The notes beneath the pieces are model-generated. The model did no database searches. It was not told the DNA's origin and was given only the letters and a program-made list of their open reading frames with translations. A DNA stretch of 64,000 nucleotides from Pictodentalium vernedei (taxonomy: Eukaryota > Mollusca > Scaphopoda > Dentaliida > Dentaliidae). This document shows, piece after piece, positions 22,401-34,400 of the stretch. Position 1 is the stretch's first letter. The number at the start of each line of letters is the position of its first letter. The stretch is taken from the NCBI GenBank assembly GCA_031216915.1, contig CM062294.1:395179217-395243216 (forward strand), in the 5' to 3' direction. The position numbers were made by a program, and so were the translations under genes.

Positions 22401-25400
22401 GATCAGAGCATGTGCCCTTAACATGTTGTCATTAAGAGGTACTGCTAACATTAGACAAATCATCTGGGCAGTGATTTCAAGTCAAGTCTTGGCTGCTTTA
22501 ACAGGCTGCCAAGACTTGAAAAGAAATCACTGCTGAGGAACTGGACATATACAGGTTGTAGAATAGTGGGAATTCAGGAAATGTGCCCAGGACATTAAGG
22601 GTTAACAAATCTGAAAAGAAACCCAGTTACCTCTTTCATGAAAATGAACATCTCAACGGCAATAAAGCCTCAACAAGGACTTATGAATTGCAAATGTAGG
22701 AAATTTGAAAATACAGATGGTTTAGGTATTCAATGATTGGCTAGGTTAGGTTTTTCGATATCCCCACGATATCGGTATCGGTTTGGGTTTTCGGTATATT
22801 ACCCATCTCTAATTAAGTTATTAAAGATTTGCTCAAAACAAGTCTCCACTGAAACATATTTTCGTGCAGATTCAAAAAAATGAAGTTTATTATTTTCAGA
22901 TTCAATCAGGTGGCATATTTCAGCTGGTCGGAAAAGCGAACCTATAGTTCACTTTTCTGATCAACTGATGTATTCTGGACGATTGAATCTTAACAAAGGT
23001 GATGGACTATTTAAGGACTAGACTGGTTACAGGGCATAATAATAGCATCTAGTGCCTTACAGATGTTTGACTGGTGGCTTGAGAGCTTGGCTTAAATCGA
23101 GCCTTCCAATTTGAAACATGCAATAATGCCTGTACTGATCATAATAGCTAGATCTTGTGCAATGTTAATCGTGCCCCTCTAAAAATCCATTTCCGTGAAA
23201 CTCGATAATGTGTGCTTTCTCGAGCAAAGTGCAACTGCACCAGCACATCAAATTAATACAACAAATATATAAAAAATGTCTCCACTCAGTGTATTTCCAG
23301 GAAATTAACACCATTATATACATGCCTCTGTCAATAACAACACATTTTCTATAATATAACATGATATTGTCAAAGTGCCAAATTCGCGTTCTTCGCAAAG
23401 CAAACATCAGTTCAGCACCAACAGTTGTTCTGTGACATCACATCACAGGCTTATTTCACTTGACACTTCATCCATTTAGTTCCTGGAATGTGTTGGTCCA
23501 CCCTACAGATTGTTTGAGAATAATTCTTTTTCTTTACTGTGGCTATGTTGACACTCTGAATTGTTGTAGGATGCATGCAAGGTAGTGTAACATGATAAGT
23601 TAAAACTGAGGCTTCTGAATCTTTTCTGCATGAACTTTTTTTCAAAATCCGTCAATAGTACCCAAGTGTACGTCCTCACATGTTCACAAAACGACACGCG
23701 TGTGTGAATGGATTAATCGATATGGCACGCGAGCCAGTGCGGAAGGATAGAACGAGATGCCGCAAACCGCGAGTTTCTAAGAATTTTCTAAGTCTAAGAA
23801 TTTTCCGTTCTGGCGAGCCTCTGGCGAACCCAAACGGAAAATTCGGACGAGTTTCACAAATATTATATGAGAAAAACACTCATTTCATATTCTATTTATC
23901 ATATGACACACACACGCACAAATTAGCCACTTAATATGACTTTTTAACCCATTACCTACCTTGAGTTGCAGACGGCACTTGGAAAAAACATCCTCGTATA
24001 ACTACAAATTTTCATTTTTTGCTTCCAAAACATAGGTTATGACCCCTCAATGGAACGAGCTCGTCAAGCTCGTTCCAATGAGGTGTCATAACCTATGTTT
24101 TGGAAGCAAAAAGTGAAAATATAAAAAAATGAATGGCGTTTTTCTTGTAGGTAAACGATTAATACAATATAACACACCCTAAATAGGACAGATAACGTAA
24201 ATTCTCCCTACTGAAATTATGCAAATGTGACCCAGTTGTATTTTGTTTAGCCAATCAAATTGTCTAGTTTTGAAATTGACCAATGAAAGCTCCCAACTCT
24301 AATTATTCAAATTATGAAAACGTGGCACAGTTGTATTTTGTTCAGCCAATCAAACTGTCTAGATTTGAAATTGACCAATGAAATTGAGGGAAGGCTTTAT
24401 TTATCACTGATTAATATGAAAACAAAATATCAAATGTTTTAAAGTGAACAAAACGGCCGAGTCATATGATAAAATCGAATAAGGAATCGAATCTCAGGTC
24501 TTTTAACAAACTATACATACGGCATCTTCTTACAGTCATAAGGATTGTCAGTCTCCACTCAAGTACTATATTCAACAGCACCTTCTCAATAAAAAGGCGA
24601 AACAGTTGCAGAATGGAACCAAAAGTTTCCGAAAAGGAACCTCCTTGAAGTCTTTGTCTATCTGTAACAGATCGAGAAAACGTGCGGGAGCTGTGGCTTG
24701 AAACGGCGACCTCTAGCACACAAAGCGACCGATTTACGAGACTAATGAGGTCCAGACCAACCAGGCTGGTTGGTAAAGTGCCTTTATACCTTAACCGATA
24801 CACCACTCTAGTGTTCTTTTGCGATTCAACCACGGTGAATCACAACTCAGATTCCACCTCAGAGTGGCCAAAACACACGCAGTGCCTCACCAGAGCATTC
24901 ACAATTGCTGATGGCTGATCAACGGCACCAAATGTAACAGATCGCGAGAGACGTTCATTGTTCTACTTGCACTATAACCACATAAGTTTATAGTAGTGTT
25001 TCAGGTGTGTATTTCTTTGTTTCATATTATATAAAAAAATATCATTATGGCAAAAAATGATCTAGTCTAATTTATTTTATTGAGCTGGTGATTTATTTAT
25101 TATTTAATTACTGTTGCCTAAAAAGGCGGACTCGACATGTGTTATAACTCGATCCCAACTGAGTGAAAGTAAAAAACGTTCTCTTTCATAATCAAATGAT
25201 TGCATGTGAGGTAGCTACCCACAATACATCTTTATATTTTATATAGATATGTTTACTTGTAATGGCAAAAATTTGCTGTTGTTGTATAAAGATAAAATAT
25301 CAGAAAATTTACAGATAATCCACAAGATAAAGTTATCTAAATCACGGTCCACGACTACGCATACCTTTTCAGCTGCCTCTCTCATAAATTGTTTTGCAGA

Positions 25401-28400
25401 GTCCTTCCATATGGCTGGGACTGTCAACACCCAATGTACATCACCATCATCCATACAGCTTACTTTCATGCGAACTGACTCAAGTAGATGTTGCTTCATA
25501 AAACTGATGGCTGCAGCAAATACATCCAATGCTGGCATACTCTTTCCACCTTCTTCGGTGATTGTTGTTGTCTTTGAAAATGGCTAGCAAAAGAAAAATG
25601 TATGAAAATGTATGAAAGTATACTTTTTATGTCCCCATTCAGCCAGAAACTGCTACTTTTATATTGCTTTGAAAAAGTTACACCATGTGTATTTTTATTT
25701 AAGAACTCAACTGGTAGGCTGCAATTACATTGGCAATGATGTGGAAACACTGTTAACCCTTTATCTAATCAATCGGCAACATCCGACCACATAATTTTAA
25801 GTGAGCATTTGAAAAAAAACAATATTTTTCCAAACTGTTTAAAGAAATATATCATGTGATCCCTCATTGGAATGAGCTAGTCAAGCCCTTTCCAATGAGA
25901 GGCCATCTGTTATGGCTTTGTTTATTTTTTTTTAAAATTAAAAAACAATAATTAAAATATTAAATTTGAACATGGAACAGGGTTAAAGGGACAATAGCCT
26001 GCTGATTTATGAAAGGACGACTCTCAGATTTTGTTTGCATGTGAAAGTGCATGTAAAGAAACACTACATGCAAAGTGTTAGACATCAGATAAAATGTGCA
26101 AATAGGACCATAAAAATTGTTCTTGTTTCTCAGGCAATTTCTCAGCAATTTTATGATGAGGAAGAGGGTTTTTTGATCCACAAAACAAATTCTGAAAAAA
26201 GGCTGGAATCAGAAATTTAACTACTTACACTATAATATGGCAAATCAATATTTTCAACCATGAAAATTCCCATAATGTAGTTGTAATTTAACCAACTATA
26301 TCTTGTTTGACAGAGCTCTGTCAAACAAGGTAGAGTTGGTTAAATATTTGTCCTGCAAGTGCAAAATTGTGTCACAGAAGAGATTTCCAGGTGAAAAAAG
26401 GTGACGAGCCAGATTTTCTATGACGAGGGAGGTTCCTCAGAAACAATTTTTTTAATAGCCTTACTTAAATCTGTATTAAAAAACTTTCCATATCTTCGGA
26501 AGATACAACATTGCAAAGAGACACAACTTGCCAAAAAGTGAACGCAAAAAACAAAAACAGCATGATATAATTTCTGAATACACATGGAAATAATTTTACA
26601 TTCCCTGCAGTCTGAATAAATGACCACCACGAACAACGACTATACCTTATTTTAGCAACAATTGAGCATTTTTAGATCAACAACTTTGTATTATTTTAAG
26701 TAAAGCGCAGTTATGCTTCCAATAAAATCCACAGCACATGAATTGTCAATAACAAATCCAAAATCAAATTGCATGGACGCAAATGCTACAAATAGAACAT
26801 GTGTACACAAACTTCACCTTTGTTCTTTCCGAGAAAGCAAATCTCAATGAAAATATGGAAAACGATACTGTACTTTGTGCCGTCCCAAAAATTTCTGTGA
26901 ATGATTAGGAAACCACATCGTGAATAAAAAATGCTGCATGCCGTTTTTGAAAAAAGCCAATGAATTCAATCAAGTTAATTTAAATAATTAGTTTAAACAA
27001 TATTTATTCATGAAAGAATATGATATAATACATACCAGTGATTGATTATCACATAATAATTGCAAACACTGTATGGTACAATAGTATGCATTATAGCAAG
27101 GCGCACATGATAAGAAAAAACAGAGTAGATGAACAGGATTCGACAGTAAACCATTAGCTTATATATGCCATCTCCCATAAATAATTATATGAAGGCGAAA
27201 ACATAATGGTATACTTTTGAATAACAAAAATAAAATTTATATACCAAACATTATGTCTATGATAGTAATAGGAGATGTGGAGATCGTGCCAATTCAGCCG
27301 GAGGGAGAGCCGGAGGGGGAAGTGACGTCATAGTCACGTGACCTGGTGGCGTCATGTTGTGTTGTCATGGTAACCCGCGTGAGCTGCCATCTTGTGATGT
27401 CATCCCCATAGTGACCCGTGGTGTTAGTGCGAATGCGCAGCGCGTGTTGTTAGGGTGATACGTGTTTCCGTCGTCCATTTTGCATACTGGAGGCCACCAT
27501 CTTGGTTTCTATGGTAGCACAGGGTTGCTATTTTACCCAAAGGCTTCTTATAGAATAGGGTTATTTTCGGAGGGTATGTTCGACTGAACAGGAGTAATTT
27601 CCCGATTCGTAGAATTACCCAAATAAACCCGACAAGTTTTACTCTTTCGAATTCTTTCAGAATTCGCTGCTTCTATCTATCTATGCAATAGTTTTTGTCT
27701 ACCTGACCATGTTCCTTTGTTCCGCAGTATACTCCAGTAGAGTAGAAGAGCCTATCAGCTGGAACATCTTTGCTTATTGTTACTATATTTAGCTTTTCTG
27801 GTGCGTTCTTGTTAGTTCTGACCCTATTCCGTGTACTCTTGTTGTTTCATTTATGTAGATCATTTATATAGATTACAACTAATCAATCAGATTGCTGAAT
27901 TTCCCATAATCTGCATGCTGCGTTATCTCCCCTCTGTATAACAAAAGCCTATATCATTCCCAAAACCAATAAGCTAATGAGCAGTTACTGAAAAGGCATT
28001 GCTCGAACGACTCGAAGTCCATCGAGCAAATGAGCTAACGAGTAATTGCTCGTTCGAGTGACTCATCGAACGACTCTTCTGCTCATTGCAGAAAAAGGGT
28101 GCCTAAGACCTGGTATTGCATTATTTGAGGATACCTTCTGGAGAATCCCTTTTTTGTCATATGTGCTTATGTGAAAATGCACAATGTGACACATTGTGCA
28201 CTAGCACATAAGCACATGCTGGATGTGCCGATATGTGCTTATGTAAAAAGGCACAATGTGACACATTGTGCCCTAGCACATAGACACATACGGCTATTTG
28301 ATGATACATATAACCTGGTATTGTATTATTTGAGGATACATATCGGGAATACCTTATGGAGAATCCTTTTTTGTCATATGTGCTCATGTGAAAATGCACA

Positions 28401-31400
28401 ATGTGACACATTGTGCAATAGCACATAGGCACATACGGCTATTTCAGGATACCTATGGTCTGGTATTGGACTATTGGACGATACTTGTTGTAGAAACCTT
28501 ACATCCGGGTACTTCATGCTACATCTGGATACTTCTGTTGAGAAAGGCATAAAAGGGTATTGGTATGAAAATAAACTCATTTGTGGGCTAACCGTCGTCG
28601 AGTGAAGACATGTTACCGATTCGTTGCAGATACTGTTCAAACTCATTTTCGAGATCGGATAATGCTAGAAGACATGAAAAAGAACATAGTCGGCTCCACT
28701 GTAGGTATTGTACTAAGTTGTTCGCCCAACCACACAATGGGAAGAGGCACGAAGAACATTACTGTCCAAGAAGAACAGAAGAGGAGAGAGGTACTGGAGA
28801 TTCAATGACTGACCAAAATAAAGTACTTTTAGAATTTTTACGGGATGCTGACAAGGAGGAAATCGATGCTGTTCTCTGCGCTGCTGAAGAAGATTTAGCT
28901 ACCTGTTTATGTAAATGTGCTACCAACATCCTCGAAGATAAGATACCACTGGATTTGGCAGAATTTGATGACCTGCGAAAATACGAACATGTATTGAACA
29001 TGTATTGAATCTGCTAACAGATGAACGAATTTCTAAATATAAAAAGATGTATATTACGAAAGAGTTGCTTTCTCTCGGCGCTTATCAACTCAGTCCCAGC
29101 TCTGAAAAAAAGGTATAAAAGGGGTGTTGGTATGAAAACAAACTCATTTGTTCTACGACCACGAAAGAGTGAAGACATGGCGATTCATAACTGCGAGTAC
29201 TGTGGAAAAACATATTCTCGAAAGTTTAACATGAAGAGGCACAAAGAAGAAGTTTGCCCAAACCGACAAACGGAAAAATCGAGCAAGACTTGACAGAAAT
29301 TCAGATACACTGTGAATCCTATCTGATGCGGATCGATATGAAGCCAAGACTATGCTCAAGACGGCCAGTGATTATTTGATACAATGTATATGTGATTGTG
29401 TATCGAATATCTTGAAGGGAGCAGTACTTATGACCAAATCTGAGAGAGTTATGCTGATCCCATACAAACAACAGGTTAGGAGAATTGCCTTACCAAGGAG
29501 AGAACTATCTTATAGGAAAAGAAGACGGATTATACAGAAAGGAGGATATTTAGGAAAGTTAATCAAGCCCATCATCCATGTTCTGTCCGATATCCTATAA
29601 AAGGGTCGTGCTCGTAAGAAATTTGTCATTTGTAATCTAACCTTCGAAGAGAGCAGACGCAATGCAATCCAGTTGTGCACTAAACAATTGGTCAAGAAAT
29701 TTGGACACCGATGAGTCGTCGAAACTATCAGAAGATATAGAATATGAAGAAGAAGAAGAAGACGTTTCTGTGATGGGAACTATCGCCCAAAGTGCCTATG
29801 ACAAATACCAAGACGATTTTGACAAACTCATGAAAAATATATCGAGGATGGAATACATAGAGAAGATACAGTTGAAACAGCATATAGAGCAATTCAAAAG
29901 AGTTTCAGAGAAGTCAGCAGTGAGAAATACATTAATACCCTTGTGTACAATAGAAATCTTTGCAGCGACTCAATTCACAAGAAAATTCAAGAAACAGCCA
30001 AACGTCTTTGTGAAGAAGAGGATTTGGACTTTGAAGAATCCCAGAAATATGCCTTGGAAAAGCGAAGATTTCTGTTCGACAACCTTATGACAAACTACTC
30101 ATTCAGAGTAGATGATGATGATAATGAAGAAGAAGATTTGAGAGAAAAAAGAGTATAAAAGGGGTGTTAGTATAAAAATAAAGTCATTTCCGTTTTGAAC
30201 GTTGAAGAGTGAAGATGCCTGTGTCAACAATAGTGATCAGATTCAAAGATGACTTACATATACAGATCTTCAAAAATGATGCTGGATTTAAGCATGACTT
30301 CCCAAGAACTGGCTCAAGTGAATCGTGTGGTAAATGCAGCCAAGAGAAAAAATGTTGACATGGATGCTGGTGGAAAGAAACAAAGATGTGTGGATACTGG
30401 CTGATCGTTAACCGCCAAAGTTGCCACTACAACCAAGAGAATAAAGACAGAAGAACTGACTGATGCTTCCAATACAAACAAGAATGAAGTTACCACTACG
30501 AATCAGTCTGAAGTTTCTACTCAAACTAAGAAAGAAGTTACCACTAAGAAGAAGCCTGAAGTTTCTACTGAAATGAAGAACGAAGTTACGAAGAAGCCTG
30601 AAGTTTCTACTGCGAATGAAGATTTGAAGAGGAACCAAACGAAGAACGATGCTTCCACTCAAACCACAAATGAAGTTTCTACTGAAACTAAGAATGAAGT
30701 TACTAGTGAAGCTAAGAATGATATTCAGAAGACTGAGGTTGCCACTATGAAACAGCTAAAAGACAAGAAAGAGGAACCCAAAGATGCCAGACAGGAAATT
30801 AAAGCAACCAACAAAGCCAAGTAATCAGCTATCAATGAGAGAACGTGTTTTATCAAGAACCTAGCTAGACACTGGAAAGAAGCTCAAACCTACAAGAAGA
30901 TGAAATGGTTAGCCCATGAGAGAAGAACTACAAAGACGAAAATGATGCCTTGAGAAATTGATTTGTATACGCGAATAAAAATGAATGAAATGTTATATAT
31001 TGCGATTTTTTATCAACTACCCAACGGAAGTACCCAGATGTAGCATAATGTACCCGGATGTAAAAACCTATTTGACAAGTATTCTCAGATACCTCAATAG
31101 GTCTCCTCAAATTAGTATCCTATAAAAGGTATCCTCGATATGTATCCTCAAATAATACAAAACCAGGCCATAGGTATCCTCAGATACCCGTATGTGCCTA
31201 TGTGCTAGGGCACAATGTGTCACATTGTGCATTTTCACATAAGCACATATCGGCACATTCAGCATGTGCCTATGTGCTAGTGCACATTCTGCATTTTCAC
31301 ATAAGCACATATGACAAAAAAAGGATTCTCCATAAGGTATTCCAGACAGGTATCCTCAAAGAATACAACACCAGGTTATAGGTATCCTCAAATACCTGTA

Positions 31401-34400
31401 TGTGTCTATGTGCTAGGACACAATGTGTCACATTGTGCCTTTTCACATAAGCACATATGACTAAAAAGGATTCCCCATAAGGTATTCCCGATATGTATCC
31501 TCAAATAATACAATACCAGGTTATAGGTATCCTCAAATACCCGTATGTGCCTAGGTGCTAGTGCACAATGTGTCACAATGGGTCTTTTCACATAAGCACA
31601 TAAGACAAAAAAGGGAATTCTCCAGAAGGTATCTTCAAATAATACAATACCAGGTCTTATGCATCCGTTTTTTTTTCTGAAATGAGGCTAAGAGTCGTTC
31701 GAGGAGTCACTCGAACGAGGAACTGCTCGATAGCACATTGGCTCGATGGACTCGTTCGAGCAATGACTTTTCAGAAACTTCTCGATAGCTTATTGGCTTT
31801 GGGAATGATATAGGCTTTTGTTATACAGAGGAGAGATAATTCAGCATACAGATTATGGGAAATCAAGCAATCTGATTGGTTAGTTAGTGCCAGTAAAGTG
31901 AAATGATTGAGTGATCTAGATAAATGAAACAACAAGAGTACACGGAATAGAGTCAGAAGTAACACGAACACACCAGAAAAGCTAAATATAGTAATAATAA
32001 GCAAAGCTGTTCCAGCTGATAGGCTCTTCTACTCTACAGGAGCACACTCCGGAACAAAGGAACATGCTCAGAATCAAAGAATTCCGAAAGAATTCGAAAC
32101 AGTAAAATTTGTCGGGTATATTTGGGTAATTCTCCGAATCGGGAAATTACTCCTGTTCAATCGAACTTACCCTCCGAACATACCCCCTATCCTATAAGAA
32201 GCCTTTGGGTAACATAGCATTCAGTATACAAAATGGACGACCAAAACACGTCTCACCCACAACACGCACTGCGCATGCGCACTAACACCACGTATCACTA
32301 TGGAGATCACCTCACAAGATGGCCGCTCACGTGGGTTACCAGACAACCAAACATGGCGCCACCAGGTCACGTGACATGACGTCACTTCCTAGGTCCCCCG
32401 CTAGGTCCCCCTGAATTGGCCCGATCTCCACATCACATACTACTTTTGATACTTACCAACGTAACACAAGTGCCTGTTCTTCATCTTGATTTTTCAAGAA
32501 AAATGAGTAAATCTGAAGGCTTCCTAAGAGTAAAAACCTTCAGAGAGCAGAAAAATATCAAGAGACAAAAAATAGACTGAACTGGACTGAGCAGTGGCCA
32601 AAAGTGCATGGTGCACTTAACCTGTCGTACATGATTACTGCCTTTAACATTCACCTATTGTCCAATTCTTGCCAAACATGCACAATTCAATTTCAGAATG
32701 TATTCATTTGAACATATGCATGTATATTTGTAAAAGAGGGTGGGGGAACATATAAGTAATTATACAATTGCCGGGTGGGCTGTGTGGGGGCATAAAGGTG
32801 TGTTACTTTGCCAGGTATAATAAGAAATAAAATTTGGTATAACATTTTAATTTCTTCGAATCTTACCAAAATAACACAAGTGCCAAATGAACAATAGGAG
32901 GAGGGTGTAGACACACATATAATATTGGCTGCCTGATATATACTATCACAAGAGGTCATATTAAAAGCATATAATGAATTGGTCACTCTAATGAAAACTA
33001 TATAAGTATGTTTAGCATTTTCAGAGATCAAGACTTAAAAAGAAAGTGGTGAAAATAACAACATGAACATATGAACATGATCTGAACTCAACATACAGCA
33101 CAATTTGTACGTGTGTTAGTCAATCTAGAGCCCTGCGAAGCTTCGAGGGCCGATTCGAGTTTGAATTACAAGTTGCTATTCGGTTTGATTCCAATGCGGC
33201 TGCCCGATGTGTTTCCTTTTCGAAACTGTTCACATGAATATAGCTCGCTGTGAGTTATCTACGTAGTGTCGCAAAACATTAAGTTCAGGTGGAAATTGTA
33301 CATTAATAATGTTGAAACAAAGATGGCGTGTAATTTCGGCCCTATAATTTCCACATAAATAGCATCTGTATCCATGCCACAGCCCATGCGAATTTCTTGC
33401 TTGTCACTACCACCGTTGAAAGCAATTTATAGATCCCAAACAATATCGATGATGAACTGTTGTTAGTGGCTAGTGTACAGTGCCTTGTGCGAGAAGTGTG
33501 CAGTGTGCGGTGCCTTGTGCTGGAAATTCTCGCACTGGTTCATATTTTTAAACTGTAATCCATACTGGGTAATATTCCAACTACATCATCAAGGCATGCC
33601 TTCGACGATGTAATGTTGCTGGAATATTTTATTAGTCGGGACTTTAATCATCACAGAGGGAACAAATCAGGTTTACAGCACACCCCCACCACCACAATCA
33701 GTCATTTTCAAGACGCCCCTGATTCAACTGGAGGTATGATTCGATTTAGAACAACAGACCCAATTCGATTCAAGATTCACAGGTGACATAATCACAATTT
33801 ATCCTTCCCTTGATGTAGGGTCGGGGTTCGGTGATTCAGTTGGTAGAGATGCAGGCTACAAACCGAGAGGTCCTCGGTTCGAAAGCGGCAAACGCGTTCT
33901 GTCCTTGGGCAAGACACGTCACCACCATTGCTCACATGCGGGCACGGTGACGTTGTGTACTTAGGCGTACTGCACGTCGATGTGCACCTGTCTTCAACAA
34001 ATGCTAATCCTGCTTGTGTGGAGTTAGTATGTTGGGGAGCTGACAGTTGCTTGCCGTTGCTCGGTGGTTCTCTCCGGGTGCTCCGGCGTCCTCCACCCGT
34101 AAAACTGTCGTGGTCACGATTAGCCATTGTGCAGAAATATGTGACGGTAAACACCAATAAATAAATAAACGATGTCGGGCGCCACTAAAATCAAAACACC
34201 TAAATCTTTGTCTTCCAATTTGGAAAAACAAAATTTGCAGAAGACAATAAGGGAGGGAATAATGTCTGAAAATATATGACAGATAAGCTGTAGTCTTCTA
34301 TTTGTGACTGGACACAATGATAGATTGTGTAGCTACCACAGGTCATAATGAATAGAGGTCTCCAGACTGTTCCTGTAGGTCTCTGGGATAAAAACGAAAT

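Larger units (their letters stand above)
27264..32444 (+). mobile_element. Compact Polinton-like element with four TATA-cassette genes
   Basis: 5.18 kb with long inverted ends starting AGTAATAGG at left and finishing CATACTACT at right, so 5'-AG...CT-3' as in Polintons. Flanks TATGAT and TTTGAT match in 5 of 6 bases, which fits the 6-bp target duplication of Polintons. Inside are four small plus-strand genes, each behind the same core promoter. No polymerase, integrase, ATPase or major capsid signature is visible, so it would depend on other functions. It lies in intron 1 of the HSPA12-like gene, antisense to it. All four genes carry frame damage, so the copy is old. Kinship with Polintons is inferred from termini, duplication length and a basic core-like peptide. 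Confidence 0.65.

Noticed and set aside
24462..24833. A 123-residue minus-strand frame as a host exon
   Set aside because: It sits beside an LTR-like segment and primer-site-like motif; no conserved domain seen, so it is treated as possible retroelement leader.
27264..32444. CRISPR-like or centromeric satellite reading of the hairpin arrays
   Set aside because: Units are palindromes with conserved linkers inside inverted terminal repeats, not direct repeats with unique spacers.
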